Source of the DNA: Nannobrachium achirus
Taxonomy: Eukaryota; Chordata; Actinopteri; Myctophiformes; Myctophidae
Direction: 5' to 3'
Assembly (NCBI GenBank): GCA_963921795.1
Contig: OY997652.1
Span: forward strand, 18,982,940 to 19,046,939
DNA: 64,000 nt
The position numbers and the translations under genes were made by a program. How positions within the stretch are numbered: the first letter of the stretch is position 1; every line of letters starts with the position of its first letter. Positions 22,401 through 33,168 of this stretch are shown here, piece by piece. A model generated the notes under the pieces. The model was not told the DNA's origin, searched no databases, and saw only the letters and a list, made by a program, of their open reading frames with translations.

Positions 22401-22702
22401 CTCGGTGCCGCGCTGTGAGCTTGTATATCTGCTATTTTTCAATAGTTAAAGTACCCAGGGCCCAGAATTTGGTGCGACATCCCTGGTTTTGATCAGCGGA
22501 GAATATTGAGCGGTGTGAAGTAACAACATCATAGTTGACTAACTTGCCGTACCCTTCAGGCCAAGACTTCGAGGGTCACCAGCCACTGTGGTTTGAGAGG
22601 AGGACAGACGATGCAACAGGGGAGTGCACCTACGTCTACAAGGGTGGCTACTGGGAGGCTAAAGAACAACGAGACTGGAGGCAATGTCCTGCCATCTTCT
22701 AA
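16423..22702 (+). CDS. osbp2: Oxysterol-binding protein 2 (ORP4), ORD-domain exons
   Basis: Clean exons are 16959-17025, 17164-17301, 17838-18083, 19806-19926, 20387-20490, 20636-20731, 20950-21134, 21397-21617 and 22560-22702 (TAA), with all phases compatible. An exon ending at 16541 precedes them; only its 3' part (from about 16458, NKENE...GAMEESPAF) is in frame. The product has the full lipid-binding ORD, including the family fingerprint EQVSHHPP across the 18083/19806 junction, and ends in GGYWEAKEQRDWRQCPAIF. ORPs bind sterols and PI4P and act at membrane contacts. OSBP2 is chosen over OSBP from stretches such as EQMCLVAAFSVSSYSTT and KQKMVYQTLPPKLLWKKYPLP, and from slc35e4 next door. 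No PH-domain exon was found between 7.6 and 16 kb, so this may be an ORP4-short type gene. Confidence 0.93.
16680..16855 (-). mobile_element. tRNA-derived SINE, GACAGGAAATGG family
   Basis: It carries TTTTATGCC...TTTTTGATAGGACAGTAGACTGACAGGAAATGG...GAGTGACAC, then GGGAATCGAGCC, which is a reversed B-box-like sequence, and a reversed A-box-like end. It matches 61140-61315. It lies in an osbp2 intron. Confidence 0.7.
17591..17831. mobile_element. hAT-type MITE abutting an osbp2 splice acceptor
   Basis: It starts TAGGGATGGGACGAT and ends ATCGTCCCACCCCTA. The flanks TTGCAGGT (17583-17590) and CTGCAGGT (17832-17839) form an 8-bp target duplication (7/8). The right copy contains the working acceptor CTGCAG and the first two exon bases (exon starts 17838). 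The left copy is a duplicated acceptor. Confidence 0.9.
18127..18440. mobile_element. Degenerate 'AAAAGTACAAAAGTA' MITE in osbp2 intron
   Basis: It shares CTACAAAGTAACTAAGTAA, TATAATTGTAGTGGA and GAAATACTCCAGTAAAGTA with the copies at 9960 and 19020. Confidence 0.6.
19020..19399. mobile_element. 'AAAAGTACAAAAGTA' MITE with hairpin, in osbp2 intron
   Basis: Same family as 9960-10398. It contains the palindrome at 19141-19178 and is directly followed by another hAT MITE. Confidence 0.65.
19141..19178. repeat. GATCTACAAGC-type hairpin, short form
   Basis: TGAAAATAGCCGATTTAC pairs with GTAGATCGGCTATTTTCA, almost without a loop. Confidence 0.85.
19408..19770. mobile_element. hAT-type MITE, family C (CAGTGTTTCTCAACC ends)
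   Basis: TIRs are CAGTGTTTCTCAACC and GGTTGAGAAACACTG. Flanks GCCTACAC (19400-19407) and GCCTACAG (19771-19778) match 7/8. It ends 35 bp upstream of the osbp2 exon at 19806. Its core (about 19490-19680) is homologous to the core of the 57092-57557 element although the ends differ. Confidence 0.9.
19599..19650. repeat. GATCTACAAGC-type hairpin
   Basis: TAGTGAAAACAGCAGATC...GATCGGCTGTTTTCACTA, with a short GCAC loop. Confidence 0.92.
21239..21309. repeat. GATCTACAAGC-type hairpin in osbp2 intron, no visible host element
   Basis: AAATAGCAGATCTACAGGCTCACAGTGT... pairs with ACATTGTGAGTTTGTAGATCTGCCATTT. No MITE ends were recognised around it. Confidence 0.88.
21820..21876. repeat. GATCTACAAGC-type hairpin
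   Basis: AAAAATAGTAGATCTACAAGC...GTGTAGATCTGCTATTTTT; positional equivalent of 5386-5447. Confidence 0.9.
21910..22187. mobile_element. MITE with GGACTATAAGGCGCAC repeats, TA target site
   Basis: Its ends CAGTAATTTCCGGACTATAA and TTATAGTCCGGAAAATACGGG are inverted, flanked by TA on both sides. The unit GGACTATAAGGCGCAC recurs inside. It splits the family B MITE. Confidence 0.85.
22365..22439. repeat. GATCTACAAGC-type hairpin
   Basis: AAAAAATAACAGATCTATAAGC...GCTTGTATATCTGCTATTTTT with a GC-rich inner stem (GCAGCACGGCAC / GTGCCGCGCTGT). Confidence 0.9.
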
Positions 22703-24282
22703 GATTGTTTCCTCTGCCTCTGTTTTTGCTTGTATGAGCGTGCGTGCATACAATGCCAATTTATATAACAGACTTTTCACTTACGTACTTCAAATCACAC
22801 CTGCCCTTCTATAACATCTGCAACTTTACAAAGGCAAGCATTTGGTTGGTGTGTTTGTTCTCCAAAATACTTGGCAGAGAGAACTGTTTTAAATGATTTG
22901 TGTCTACTCTACGGTATGTAGTTACGGGTAAGAAAATGTGAACTGCAGAGAAATGATTGCCATATTGAAGCAATATTTCATCATAAGTGATGGTATCTCT
23001 TGGGAGAGCGTAGAAAAGGGACAATACTTTCTGTCTGCACTCATTGGATGACCTTTTCTCAAAGCTGGGTTGAACAAAGTATTCCTCCAGCTTCAGTCTG
23101 ACTTTGACAACAGATTGTGAACGGACTGCAGCAATACATTCCACAGTGGAAATATGCATTACTCCCATTCAGTTTGTGAGAACTTTTTATATTTTTGTTA
23201 GAATCACACAAATTGTGTCTTTAGAGATGTATATTCACCATTCTGACATTGCTTGTTAGAGATATTAAGGTCATTACTGTATATACCAAGCCAGATGGAG
23301 GTCCCCATGTATGCATAATTGAACCACATTATATTATATTATATATTTTTGTGCCTGGTTGCATAGAATATCTTGAGTTAACCCCCAGCTTTCACCCAGA
23401 AAAAGGTTAATAAGATAGGTACGTGCAACTCAATGCAGGATAAGGTAAGGAAAGTTTCAAGGATATGACTTACTAAAGAGTTTTATGTAACATAACTTGA
23501 CATAAAGATGTATGGTGCTGGTACTATATGTACATTCCTGTATTAACAAGCTGTGTGTCCCTAAAAACATTTATTATGCACTTCTGCATTCTGTGTGAAT
23601 CACAGATGATTGTAATATAATGTAAAAAGCCTGTTTGATTTTGGCCTGTGTATAACAAAAGTAATATAGAATTACCTCATATACTGTTTTATTACTGGAA
23701 GAGAATATTGATTGTTCTCAGCTGTCTTGAACATTTACAGTATATTCTGTCAGAACAAATTTGTGTAAGCATAATCTTAAATGGATTAAAAAATAATTCA
23801 AAAGATAATTAGATTCATATCCAAGTTATGTAATTGTATAAGGTGCAACTGAGATCAATAACAATAATAATGCACATACTGTATTTACATTTGCCTCGTG
23901 GCAATTAAACATGCAACTAAGTTGTTTTGAAGACATAGCTACGGTATGCATGATTTTAGAGTTACTTAACACTACACTAGTAAAAGCCCTCATCACTAGC
24001 AGATTGTATTTAGATTCTCACTGAACATGATGTGAACTCACCTTTTGTGCCCTATGACCTGGAAAAAATTAAACTTTGAGCAAAAAAAAAAAAAAAAAAA
24101 CTGTGCTTCTTCACAACCACTGTCAACAGAGAGCCCTGTGGCAGGGCCCTGGGAACTAAATGTCGGTTGGTCTGTGAGTCCACCAACACTTAAAATTGCA
24201 TATAGGTCTCAAACAAGGTACCTCAAAAGTTACTGGCAGGATAACTAAGACATTTGCTGACCCCATGACCTTTCCCCTAGTG
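22703..24282. other. osbp2 3' UTR and intergenic DNA
   Basis: AT-rich without recognised repeats apart from an A18 run at 24083-24100. The osbp2 polyadenylation site was not pinned down. Confidence 0.4.
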
Positions 24283-24713
24283 CAGGGGTCTTCAACGTTT
24301 TCAGGCCAAGGACCCCTTAGTTGAGAGAGAGATGAAGCAGGGACCCCCACAACCTGTTCATATATTCCATATAGTTTCATTGTTTGACAGCACAATCATC
24401 AGTGTATTTTGAATTCATGTCAATTTGTGTTTTCAGATATCTAACCACTTGAACCGTCTCACTCTGTACTCTTTTTGCCCTCTACACCAGAGCTCTTTGC
24501 CAAAAATAGCTGATGTACAAGCTCACAACGCCCGTTGTGAGATTGTAGATACAGCTATTTTGGCAAAGGTTCTCAGAATATGGACGCTTGGGTTCAAGTG
24601 GTTAATATAAAAAGGGAGGAAAAGAAGTTTCTATCACACAAAGATTTGGAGGACCCCCTGTAGTAACTCTGAGGACCCCCTAGGGGTCCCGGACCCCCTG
24701 TTGAATACCCCTG
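24283..24713. mobile_element. hAT-type MITE, family A copy 2 (intact)
   Basis: It starts CAGGGGTCTTCAACG and ends GTTGAATACCCCTG. A perfect 8-bp target duplication CCCTAGTG lies at 24275-24282 and 24714-24721. It is the reference copy for the family. The internal hairpin is at 24495-24566. Confidence 0.93.
24495..24566. repeat. GATCTACAAGC-type hairpin in family A MITE
   Basis: TTGCCAAAAATAGCTGATGT...ATACAGCTATTTTGGCAA with inner stem CTCACAACG / CGTTGTGAG. Confidence 0.9.
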
Positions 24714-25044
24714 CCCTAGTGCCACCTGTGTGCCAAAATGTGCCAAAACAACTGATAATCGAATAGACTGTGCCTTACTGATTTGAGTGAAAACCATGAC
24801 CATTCCTAGCGCCATCTTTAGGCCAAAATGTCAAATTCCCCACAAAATACTCTTAAAGTTCCCAAACAAAATATCTTGGAAGCTGCTACATGGGGTTTTA
24901 AGAGCAGTGTGACCTCAAGTGCCTGCTAGTGGGGTTTTAAGACTTTTTGTCTTGATAATACACAAGTGACATGTGGGAGGAATCCAAATAAAAGCTCATG
25001 ATGACCCACCATCTCTATATCTCTAACCTAGTACAGATTCTCTA

Positions 25045-25110
25045 GGGCGGTGGTTTTCAAAATGGGGTTTGGGGACCCCCAGGGGTCCTTGAGGTGGTTC
25101 CCTTATAAAA
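25045..25110. mobile_element. hAT MITE fragment
   Basis: GGTGGTTTTCAAAATGGGG...GGGGACCCCCAGGGGTCC resembles the first 60 bp of fish hAT MITEs. No right end found. Confidence 0.4.
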
Positions 25111-25493
25111 GACAATGAAGAGCCACCTCTTTAATACAATAGGAATTCACCTAGGTTGCTAAGAAAGCCTGGTTATAAATGTTGTCTCCACATTTCACTT
25201 AATGGTTTAAACTGTACGTTTCCCTTGTTAATGGTTTTTAAAATGAGTTTTTGTAATGAAGTAATTTAATTTTCAGAACTAATTAGAGCAGACGTTGAGA
25301 AGCTTATGACAGGGTTGGAATAGAAAGCTGCGTGAAAGGACAGGGTCAGGGTGTTCTCTGGCTGGATCATTTGTGTGCATTTTACAACGTTCTCATTCAC
25401 CGCCCTGAGAACAGCATGTTCCACACTGACAGCCTGATATGCATCCCAGCTGAGCTTCTACAGCAGTTTTCTCAGGCAACTTCATGTGGGGTA

Positions 25494-25651
<158 letters not shown>

Positions 25652-26870
25652 GTCATTATAGCCTACATTTTGAGGTTTGAACAATGTTTTCCAACAGAGT
25701 TACTTGGTTAGGTATGCTTCACCTAAATTGGGTATTGGAGGTCTTTTAGAAAAACTTCATAGAATGCATGTATGGTATGTTATATCTTATATCACCTTTA
25801 TTTAACCAGAAAGTCACAGGTACAAACCTCTTTTAAAAGTGAGACCTGGCCAACAACAGAATTGTGGAACAATTACTCAAAGCAAAGATAAAAATAAAAT
25901 ACAACTACAAATGTAAAGATTAAGAGTACAGTACAGCATTAGTACTACAGGGTTTCAAAACACGAGCAAGACAGGACATACAGTACAGTAGACAGTGAAT
26001 CCATTATCCACCTTTTAAAATCTGATAATGAGATATTGTGTTCAAGTTTGAGATTTGCTTGCAAATATATCCAAGGACATTGATAAAACAAGCTTATCTT
26101 GCCTGCCCCAGTTCGAACAGCAGAAACTGTACAATGCAATCACATTGAGAACACAATGTGAACATGAAAACTTTGCCGAGGATATAATACAAATCCTAAG
26201 CACTGCAAAGGATGTCCAGTCAACTAAGTTGTACTACAGAATACAATGATCGGTCCTATATTTATATGTTGTACCATAGTCAGGCTGAGACCAAAAAGTC
26301 CAGCAAATAATATTTTCTTAAATTGCGTTCACACACAAAACAGCTAGAGAAAAATAAAGCAAGCTTAAATTAATCAAAATGTAAAAAGCTGGTTTGCATA
26401 GAGAATACATTGAATTGCAAAGCTGATTGTTTAGCTTTTCTCTGTGTGAATCGGGCTTTTGCATCCAAAAACAACTCAATGTAAATTGTAGATTATTTTT
26501 TGCAAGACATTAATATGCTGTTTAATGTAATGTTTTGTCCAACCAAATTCCAAAGTATTTGTAAATGTCAACGAATTAAAGGGTAATGACAACAGACCTG
26601 ATGGGAAGATCATGGCCTTTATAAGATCATGGCCTTTATTTTTACGTAATTTGATGTTTGCAGGGAGTTAAACTATAATTGTAGGTTAGTGAAGGCCAAC
26701 TCAGCTGAAGGAGCTCACCAATAGTCAATAGAGGACTGTAATGGTAATTACAATGTTCAAACTGGTCACACATATTATTTAAATGAGAAAATTAACACAT
26801 GCCTTATATGGTTATGATATAATATGATATTATATCATGGTTAAGATCAGCTGACACAGGGAGGCTGACT
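25652..26870. other. Intergenic DNA with a dispersed repeat fragment
   Basis: TTTATTTAACCAGAAAGTCACAGG...AGTGAGACCTGGCCAACAAC (about 25798-25858) resembles a common fish interspersed repeat. Nothing else was recognised; no exon-like segment. Confidence 0.4.
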
Positions 26871-26884
26871 GAACCCTCGCTTAA

Positions 26885-27203
26885 AAAAAACAAGACAACG
26901 ATCCACGCTCCTGGCCCCAAAACTGTGGAATAAACTCCCTGTTGCCCTTAGAACGGGGTCTGCCCCATGGTTCGAAGAGTCACTTCTTCAGACTCCAACC
27001 CTAACCCATACATAATGTAGCACTTGCCTACCCTCAATGACCATACATGTATTTTAGATAGCAATTTTTATTATAATGTTTTTATTGAAAAAGCGCTTGG
27101 TAGCCTACCTATGTTCTTCTTAGATTACTATTGCTGTGCGTTTGATGAATTGATGTATTACCTTGCTTATTTTAAATTGCTCTGGAAAATGCATAAAAAT
27201 AAT
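26885..27203 (+). mobile_element. LINE 3' fragment (L2-like)
   Basis: CCACGCTCCTGGCCCCAAAA...GTGGAATAAACTCCCTGTTGCC resembles the C-terminal reverse-transcriptase segment (PAPKLWNKLP-type) of fish L2 LINEs, with frame damage. The 3' region follows and is interrupted by the DNA transposon at 27211. Confidence 0.5.
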
Positions 27204-28242
27204 TGTAAATGGGTCAGTGACGTGACGCCCCAAAAAACATGTTTTTTAAAAAACTTTAAATAGCAGGCATAAAAATTATTTACTTTTGTTCTACTCACTC
27301 TCAACTTTATGGAAACACATTTTGTTTTTAGATATTTTATTGGAATCAGACTTTATTGAGCAGTTTGTTGTACTTGTGCCTAAAACCGTCATCTGGTGTG
27401 ACATGACAATAATTGTTCATAAAATGAAAATGGAGTACACCTTTCTTAAGTTACTCACTTTATCAAAGTCCTTTATCATAACTAACCTGTGATCCACTAT
27501 AGTTTTGTGAAAATTAATTGAATCTGTATATTTTTTTCATAATCAACACTCTGTGTGAGGCCCATGTTGTCGATCTTTCAACATATTTTAATTTTATTCT
27601 GACAAAAACTTTCTTTAAAATTACACAAATATTTGTGACTCTTCCTGATACTATTTTCTATGTAAACATACACATTTTTTCGGTTTCATCATTAATAAAG
27701 GTATGATTTCTCACTATTTGGAATGTCACACCAGATGACTTAGTGTCACACCAGATGACCATATCTTCATGTGTCAAAGCAAACTGTGTTTTAACCTACC
27801 TATTAGTGAGTACTGAACTTTACTGATTGATTAAACAATTACCCAGGAAAAACAGCAACAGTAAAATTGCTTTAACATTAAATAACATGGCCTTAATATT
27901 TCTGAACAGGATAGTATTGTTGGGCCTTAACATAGGATAACAAAGAATTGTAGTAGTAGATGGATGATGAGGATGTGCACAGGAATGCTACGCACACCTA
28001 AGTCTTCTGCCGGCCCACGGCAGAAGGATCTTAAAGAGACAATAAGGTGCATAGCCACACTGGGAGCCAAGGCAACATTTTATTAACACCAATTATTGGA
28101 AACAACTCAGCATTCAGGTGTATTACTTTTTTCCGAAGTCTCCTGAACTTGAACACAGCATTTTGAGTTGAACAAATTTATTTACGAATCATGTCGTTAC
28201 ACCACATCTCCACTAGCTAAAGAGTGCTGGGTTGTGCAACTC

Positions 28243-28309
28243 CGAAAATAGCTGATCTACAAGCTCTCGCAGCACAATGCGTTGAGAGCTTGTAGATCAG
28301 CTATTTTCG
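28243..28309. repeat. GATCTACAAGC-type hairpin inside the 4-kb transposon
   Basis: CGAAAATAGCTGATCTACAAGCTCTCGC... pairs with GCTTGTAGATCAGCTATTTTCG. The host is not a hAT MITE. Confidence 0.92.
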
Positions 28310-28389
28310 CTATGTTTGTCTCGGGTCCTACCTTACCTCATTGTCCAGTCCAGTGAGTGAAAGTACAAAAGTATTAGATTAGATTAGAA

Positions 28390-28493
28390 TAGACATTTAG
28401 ACTGCATTGTACATCAGCCAGTCACATTTGGTGAGGGTATCTAGACATTTAGACTGTATTGTACATCAGCCAGTCACATTTGGTGAGGGTAGC
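28390..28493. repeat. 52-bp tandem duplication at the 3' end of the transposon gene
   Basis: TAGACATTTAGACTG through TTTGGTGAGGGTA occurs twice in tandem, differing at one or two bases. The proximal copy holds the last codons and stop of exon C. Confidence 0.9.
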
Positions 28494-29913
28494 AAACCGT
28501 TTGCCCTGTTGCGGTTCTGCTATGCCACAGACAACTTCCTGCTCTTTGTAGAAAATGCAGTCTCGCCCCTTTGGCCAGACAAAACCATTTTTCATTTTTC
28601 CAAGTTGATTCATGCAGTTTATCTCTAGCCCCTCCTTATTAATGGTAACAATCTGCTCCACATATGGCTTTCCCTCATATTTGATTATGACAAACTGTCC
28701 TTGTGTGTATTCATCTGAGGAGGTGTCTGAATCCTCAGCTTGGGCCTCTCCAATAGATGCACTTGTGTCCAGCACCTGAGAAGACCTTCAGGAGGAGACA
28801 TTTAAATGTAATTTATTTGTCAGGTAGATTGTTTTTAGTAGTAAAATGTAATTACTAGCAAGTCCTCAAGTTTGCCAAGTATGTTATACTCACTGAGCTC
28901 CGGAAGCTGTTTTGGGCCTGCAGCTGACCTGGGAAGGGGGCAGTTCCGCAGATGGGCCACCACTTAGTTAAGGAAGAAAAGGAATGAATGGATGACATAA
29001 GTTACTTTATTGTCATTAAACAGGTACAATTACAGGTATCATAAAATTGGCAAAGAGAATGATTTAGTTATACTTACTCATCACTTGTCTTGTCACCTGG
29101 CACCTCAGCCCTGGAGACTTGGTCGAACTGTAATTTCCGTGGGTTGTGACAGGTGCAGATCTGAGGAAACTGGCAGAAACAACTCAGGTCTCTGTAAACT
29201 ATCTTTCCCGGGAAGATAGAAAGAACCTGGTGCGTAGTGCTGATGCCAGTCACTGGACGCACTGATGGAGGGACCATTTCATCCATGTTGGATATCTTCT
29301 CTTCTTCGATCCACATGACAGTGACTTTTTCAGAGGACTTCTGTAAATACTCACACAGATCCCTCGGTGTTTGTAGGTCACTGCCTCCGAGGACATACAT
29401 GTCTGCCTTACGCTTCAGCACCCCTCCCACACCATCAGGTGTGCCCTTTCCATGGGAACGCTCTGAAAAGTTCCAGGTGACCCTCTTGAATCCCCATGTA
29501 TAAGGAATGCTGCTCATGAGGAAGCAGTTTGTGCGATTCCGGTACTGGGTTGCTGGCCCATCACTGAGGACATGCAGGGTGTCAATTGCATTGTCTTGTT
29601 TTCCTCGGAAATCATCAATAACTGGCTTGATGTGTGCCCACACAGCACGCTCATCATGGCGTAAGGACTGTGAAATGGTGGCATAGCACTGGGAGCCACT
29701 GACTGAGTAGGCAACTCCGGTATGCACTGTTGCCTGCTGCCTATTGCCACCAAAATGAAACGCCTGAATCTCTGTGTTTAGTTTACATGCATAGTTCTCA
29801 GAAAAGTCTATATGCAAGACCATTTCATTGGGTTGGATGCTCTCCTTGATGTGTCTGAACTGCTTCACCTGATGAAGCCAGTTGAGCTGATGACTTGCAA
29901 TCGCACTGAGCCT
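28449..29913 (-). CDS. Transposase-like protein of the 4-kb element, three 3' exons
   Basis: On the minus strand, exon A (29913-29078) splices by GTAAGT to exon B (28962-28894), which splices by GTGAGT to exon C (28785-28449, stop). The joined frame of about 413 codons is open and in phase. Exon A contains HIDFSENY, then about 110 residues later LSDGPATQYRNR, then SHGKGTPDGVGG. The spacing of these acidic motifs suits an RNase H-like DDE/DDD catalytic core. I have seen similar proteins only as uncharacterised fish and invertebrate proteins and do not assign a superfamily. Exon C is acidic, then a small basic/aromatic domain. The 5' limit is uncertain: the frame is closed by TAA just upstream of about 29930, so N-terminal exons lie further right or are missing. 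Confidence 0.7.
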
Positions 29914-31223
29914 CTGGTTGAACACATCAGTGAGTCCAAATTAATCAATTTATTTGAATTGTGCCAAATCTATAACTAGTAGTCCTACTTTTTTTCCTTC
30001 TTTTTTTTTGTTTTGCTGTATCCAAGTAAGGATAAGAACAGCTATGGTTTTGTTTAAATGCCCTTCCTCCATATCCATTCATTCATCACTATACAGTATG
30101 TTTGTGTATTTTGGAAATAATAAAATCACATTTTCTGTACCACCCATTTTCTGTTGTCAAGTGTCTTATATTAACTGCTTATAACGGATAGTTATTATAA
30201 AGTGTTACCACAATATAAGGTTTAGGTTTCTGTGAAGGGGTTTCTGCTCTGTCTGATGAATTTGCTGTATCACCGAATGAAGCTAAATTAAATTATGTAA
30301 AAATGTTTAAAACGTTGTTTTAAACATGTTAAAATGTTTTAAATGGACAAAAGAAACATGGGACTTGTTATTTATTGTTATGTCTGTAGGAAAATACAGT
30401 ATATATCATCTGGTGTGACAATCAAGTCATCTGGCGTGACAAGCAGATATGTCACACCAGATGACGAAGTGTCACACCAGATGACGTTTTCTGCATTTAG
30501 GACTACCTTGAGGCTACCAGGTACACATTAGCATGCTAACAACATGCTAGCTATAACAAAACAACCTAGATTTACATGTAATTATGACCAAAGTTTCAAA
30601 TAACTTTTGCTTTATTAATGAAAAAGGTGTCACACCAGATGACATCCAGAAGTGCCACACTTGTCAAAGTTTCAACAAGATGGCATTTCATGAAAATGTT
30701 AAAATCATAACTCACCTCAGACACCTGTCTTGCAGTTGTGCTGGGAGTGCTGAATAGCCTTACAGAAGAAGGACCTCTCTAGCCCAGTAGGTGTCCAAAT
30801 TATTGCCTGTTTAATTTTTCCAAACTAGTGTCACACCAGATGATTTTGGTTTGGGGGACAAAATCTTTTTGATCAGAAATGACTGAAAACATTATGCTTG
30901 GACTTTGAAAAGATATAGGCTCACAAATAGACATTTTTTTTTTGCCTAAATTCATTTTTAAATGAATTTTAGCAATTCTTTTTCTTAGTTTTATTCAAGT
31001 TCCCACTTTGAGAAACAAGGTCGGGACAGTCACACCAGATGACATTTACCATGTTTGGTTGAAGATTCTGAAGAAATGAGGAATGAAATGTTTTAATCTT
31101 GAGTAAGTTCACATAAAGCTTAATGTCCTGCACAATATTCAGAAGGTTTTTGACAAATATATTTTTTATTTATACATGTTTGACACCGAGGACAGCGAAA
31201 ACGCTACGTCACGTCACCCACCC

Positions 31224-33168
31224 ACATGTAAATTGTTATGACAGTGTTGTGTCCTTAGGTTATCATTGGAGTCCAGGTCAAGGCCTACAGATCCTGAATG
31301 TGTAAACAGAGATATCCTATACATTTGTCAGCGGTTTTGGCATGATCATTTTCTATCTAATGACAGAGGACAATTGTTTAGAGATACTGTGTACCGCTTT
31401 GCGTGATTTTAGCCCTAACCCAAAAATGTGTTTTGCATGAATCGGCCTCATGGTGGCGCTAGAAGAGGGCCATGTGAGGAATGAGGTGTGGAGTTTGTGG
31501 TTTGGCAGCCAAGGAGTGTGTGTGCAAACAAGTTTGGCATGGATAGGGGCAATGGTGGCAAAGATATGAGTAGGGCAAAAGGGTGACGGACAGACAGACA
31601 GACAGACAGACTGACTGACTGACTGACGGTGGAAGCCTGATTTCAGACTCAGCAGAGAAACAGTCCACTCTGAGTGTGGACGGGTCTATGGGCTGGCCTG
31701 GAACCAGGCTAAGCCGATAGAGGTTTTGACAGTAACTGCGACCTGACGGTCGCAACTATCGGAGCACTGAGCAGCAAACAGAAAGCAGGCAGGCTTTCCA
31801 CAGGTACTGCAGCAGAAAGGATAGTGTGGTGGTGCACTGGCAGATTGTGGTGGCGCGAGGTTAGTACTGAGTGAGTCTGTCGGGTCCGACGAGGCAACTG
31901 GGATGCTGTCAAAGCAAAGATACTCCGAGAACAAGGTAAACAAAGTGATGTCGTGTCGTGTGAGTGGGGGGAATTGATGTGTAGACGCCTCGGGCTGGTG
32001 TCACATTGTTTACTCGCTTCACAATAATCAGCTGTAGTGTATTTACTAGTAGTCTCTTGGCCAGCTGACGTTTGTAGTCGCAGTAGAAGCCTCGCTAGCG
32101 CCGCGGGGCTAAAGTGATTTTTAGCATAACAACACAAGCTGAGGCCAGGGGACGTGCGACGTGCAGCTGTCCCGACCCCGGGTGTCAAATGACACCTCAT
32201 TTCTAAACGAAGGTTATTGTCATCTAACCTTGCTTGTGCCTTTCCCCCCGTGGGCTAAACAGCCTGATTTATAAGTATACCGGTCCGCCATATGGTGTTT
32301 CAGTAAATCGAGCATTATTTGACACGATCCATTGGCGTCGTTAACCAACATGACTGGATGGATTAGATGAATAAAGAACAGTCCAGTGATGGTGGCCGGC
32401 CGTGCTGCATAACACGCATATTAATTTGGTATGTTAACATTTGTGATTAATGATGTCAGTCAGAGTTGGATGGAGTTCAGCTGTTCAGGAGACTGGAGTT
32501 GTCAGTTTACAGTTTAGCGACACACACACACACACACGACATGATGACGATAGTTAATTTTGGGTATCACACGATACAGGCGCGATGAAGTAAGTTGCTA
32601 TTTAAAACTACAACATCCGATGTCACCCGTCACCGCGAGGCGTGGCTTATGTTTTACGAAGGACGACGGTTTCTTTAAATGAACTGTAAAAGAAAACAAA
32701 CTGTAAACACACGCAATTAAGAGTGGGCCCCTTTAAAAGAGACCTATTATAGCGACGTTATATTGAGCCAAGTCGTCATCGCCATCTTGCGATTTGCATG
32801 TTAAGATCTAACCAATCACGCCAGTCCCCGTTGTGAAGGAGTAGGCCTATCCACTTCTGTACACAGGGAGGGCCACTCTTACACAACCAGCTGCCAATGC
32901 AAAATAGAAGCACGTGTCTTCCAGTGGGGACTGAAAGCGCAAGTTAGTTCACTGAACGCCTCAGATCAGGTGTTACCGGGACGGCATATAGAAGAACAAG
33001 GCTTTATTTTTCAAACGACGTTAGGTTCTGAGTCTGACCGCCGGATTATTATGTAATGTTAACAGTCGTGAGTTCGCCACAGGCGGCCGCTCTTTTGGTG
33101 CCGTGTTCCTCCCACCCTTGTGAGATGCGAGTTGTTGTTGCGTTGCGTTCACGAAGCCAAGCCAAGCT
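31224..33168. promoter_or_regulatory. slc35e4 upstream region
   Basis: Between the transposon and the slc35e4 start codon, the DNA from about 31700 becomes richer in CpG (for example GCTAGCGCCGCGGGGC near 32093). It holds a CAGA/CTGA repeat (31589-31627), a short (CA)n at 32521 and an E-box CACGTG at about 32912. Promoter and 5' UTR probably lie here; no TSS can be set. Minus-strand frames of 85-163 codons have no recognisable domain. Confidence 0.4.
31589..31627. repeat. (CAGA)n(CTGA)n microsatellite
   Basis: About seven CAGA units followed by about four CTGA units. Confidence 0.95.

Larger units (their letters stand above)
21733..22485. mobile_element. hAT-type MITE, family B copy 2, with nested insertion
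   Basis: It starts CAGGGGCGTCACAAGG and ends GTGCGACATCCCTG. It has a perfect 8-bp target duplication GTTTTGAT (21725-21732, 22486-22493). It is homologous to 5298-5880 and holds two hairpins plus the nested element at 21910-22187. It ends 74 bp before the last osbp2 coding exon. Confidence 0.92.
27211..31223 (-). mobile_element. 4-kb DNA transposon, family not recognised, with TIRs and subterminal repeats
   Basis: GGGTCAGTGACGTGACG (27211-27227) is inverted at 31207-31223 (15 of 17). TGTAAAT flanks it on the left (27204-27210) and lies 3 bp beyond the right TIR (31227-31233), suggesting a 7-8 bp target duplication. The 14-mer TCATCTGGTGTGAC or its reverse complement occurs ten times, only near the ends: 27389, 27725, 27745, then 30406, 30427, 30451, 30471, 30629, 30830 and 31029. 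Between the clusters lies a spliced minus-strand gene (28449-29913). This layout is typical of DNA transposons whose transposase binds subterminal repeats. Confidence 0.8.

Noticed and set aside
27389..31042. Repeated 14-mer considered as a CRISPR-like array
   Set aside because: Spacing is irregular, orientation mixed, and the genome is eukaryotic; the copies fit subterminal transposon repeats.
31459..32200. Overlapping minus-strand frames of 85-163 codons
   Set aside because: They lie in the CpG-richer upstream region of slc35e4, where stops are rarer. No recognisable domain; amino-acid composition follows base composition.
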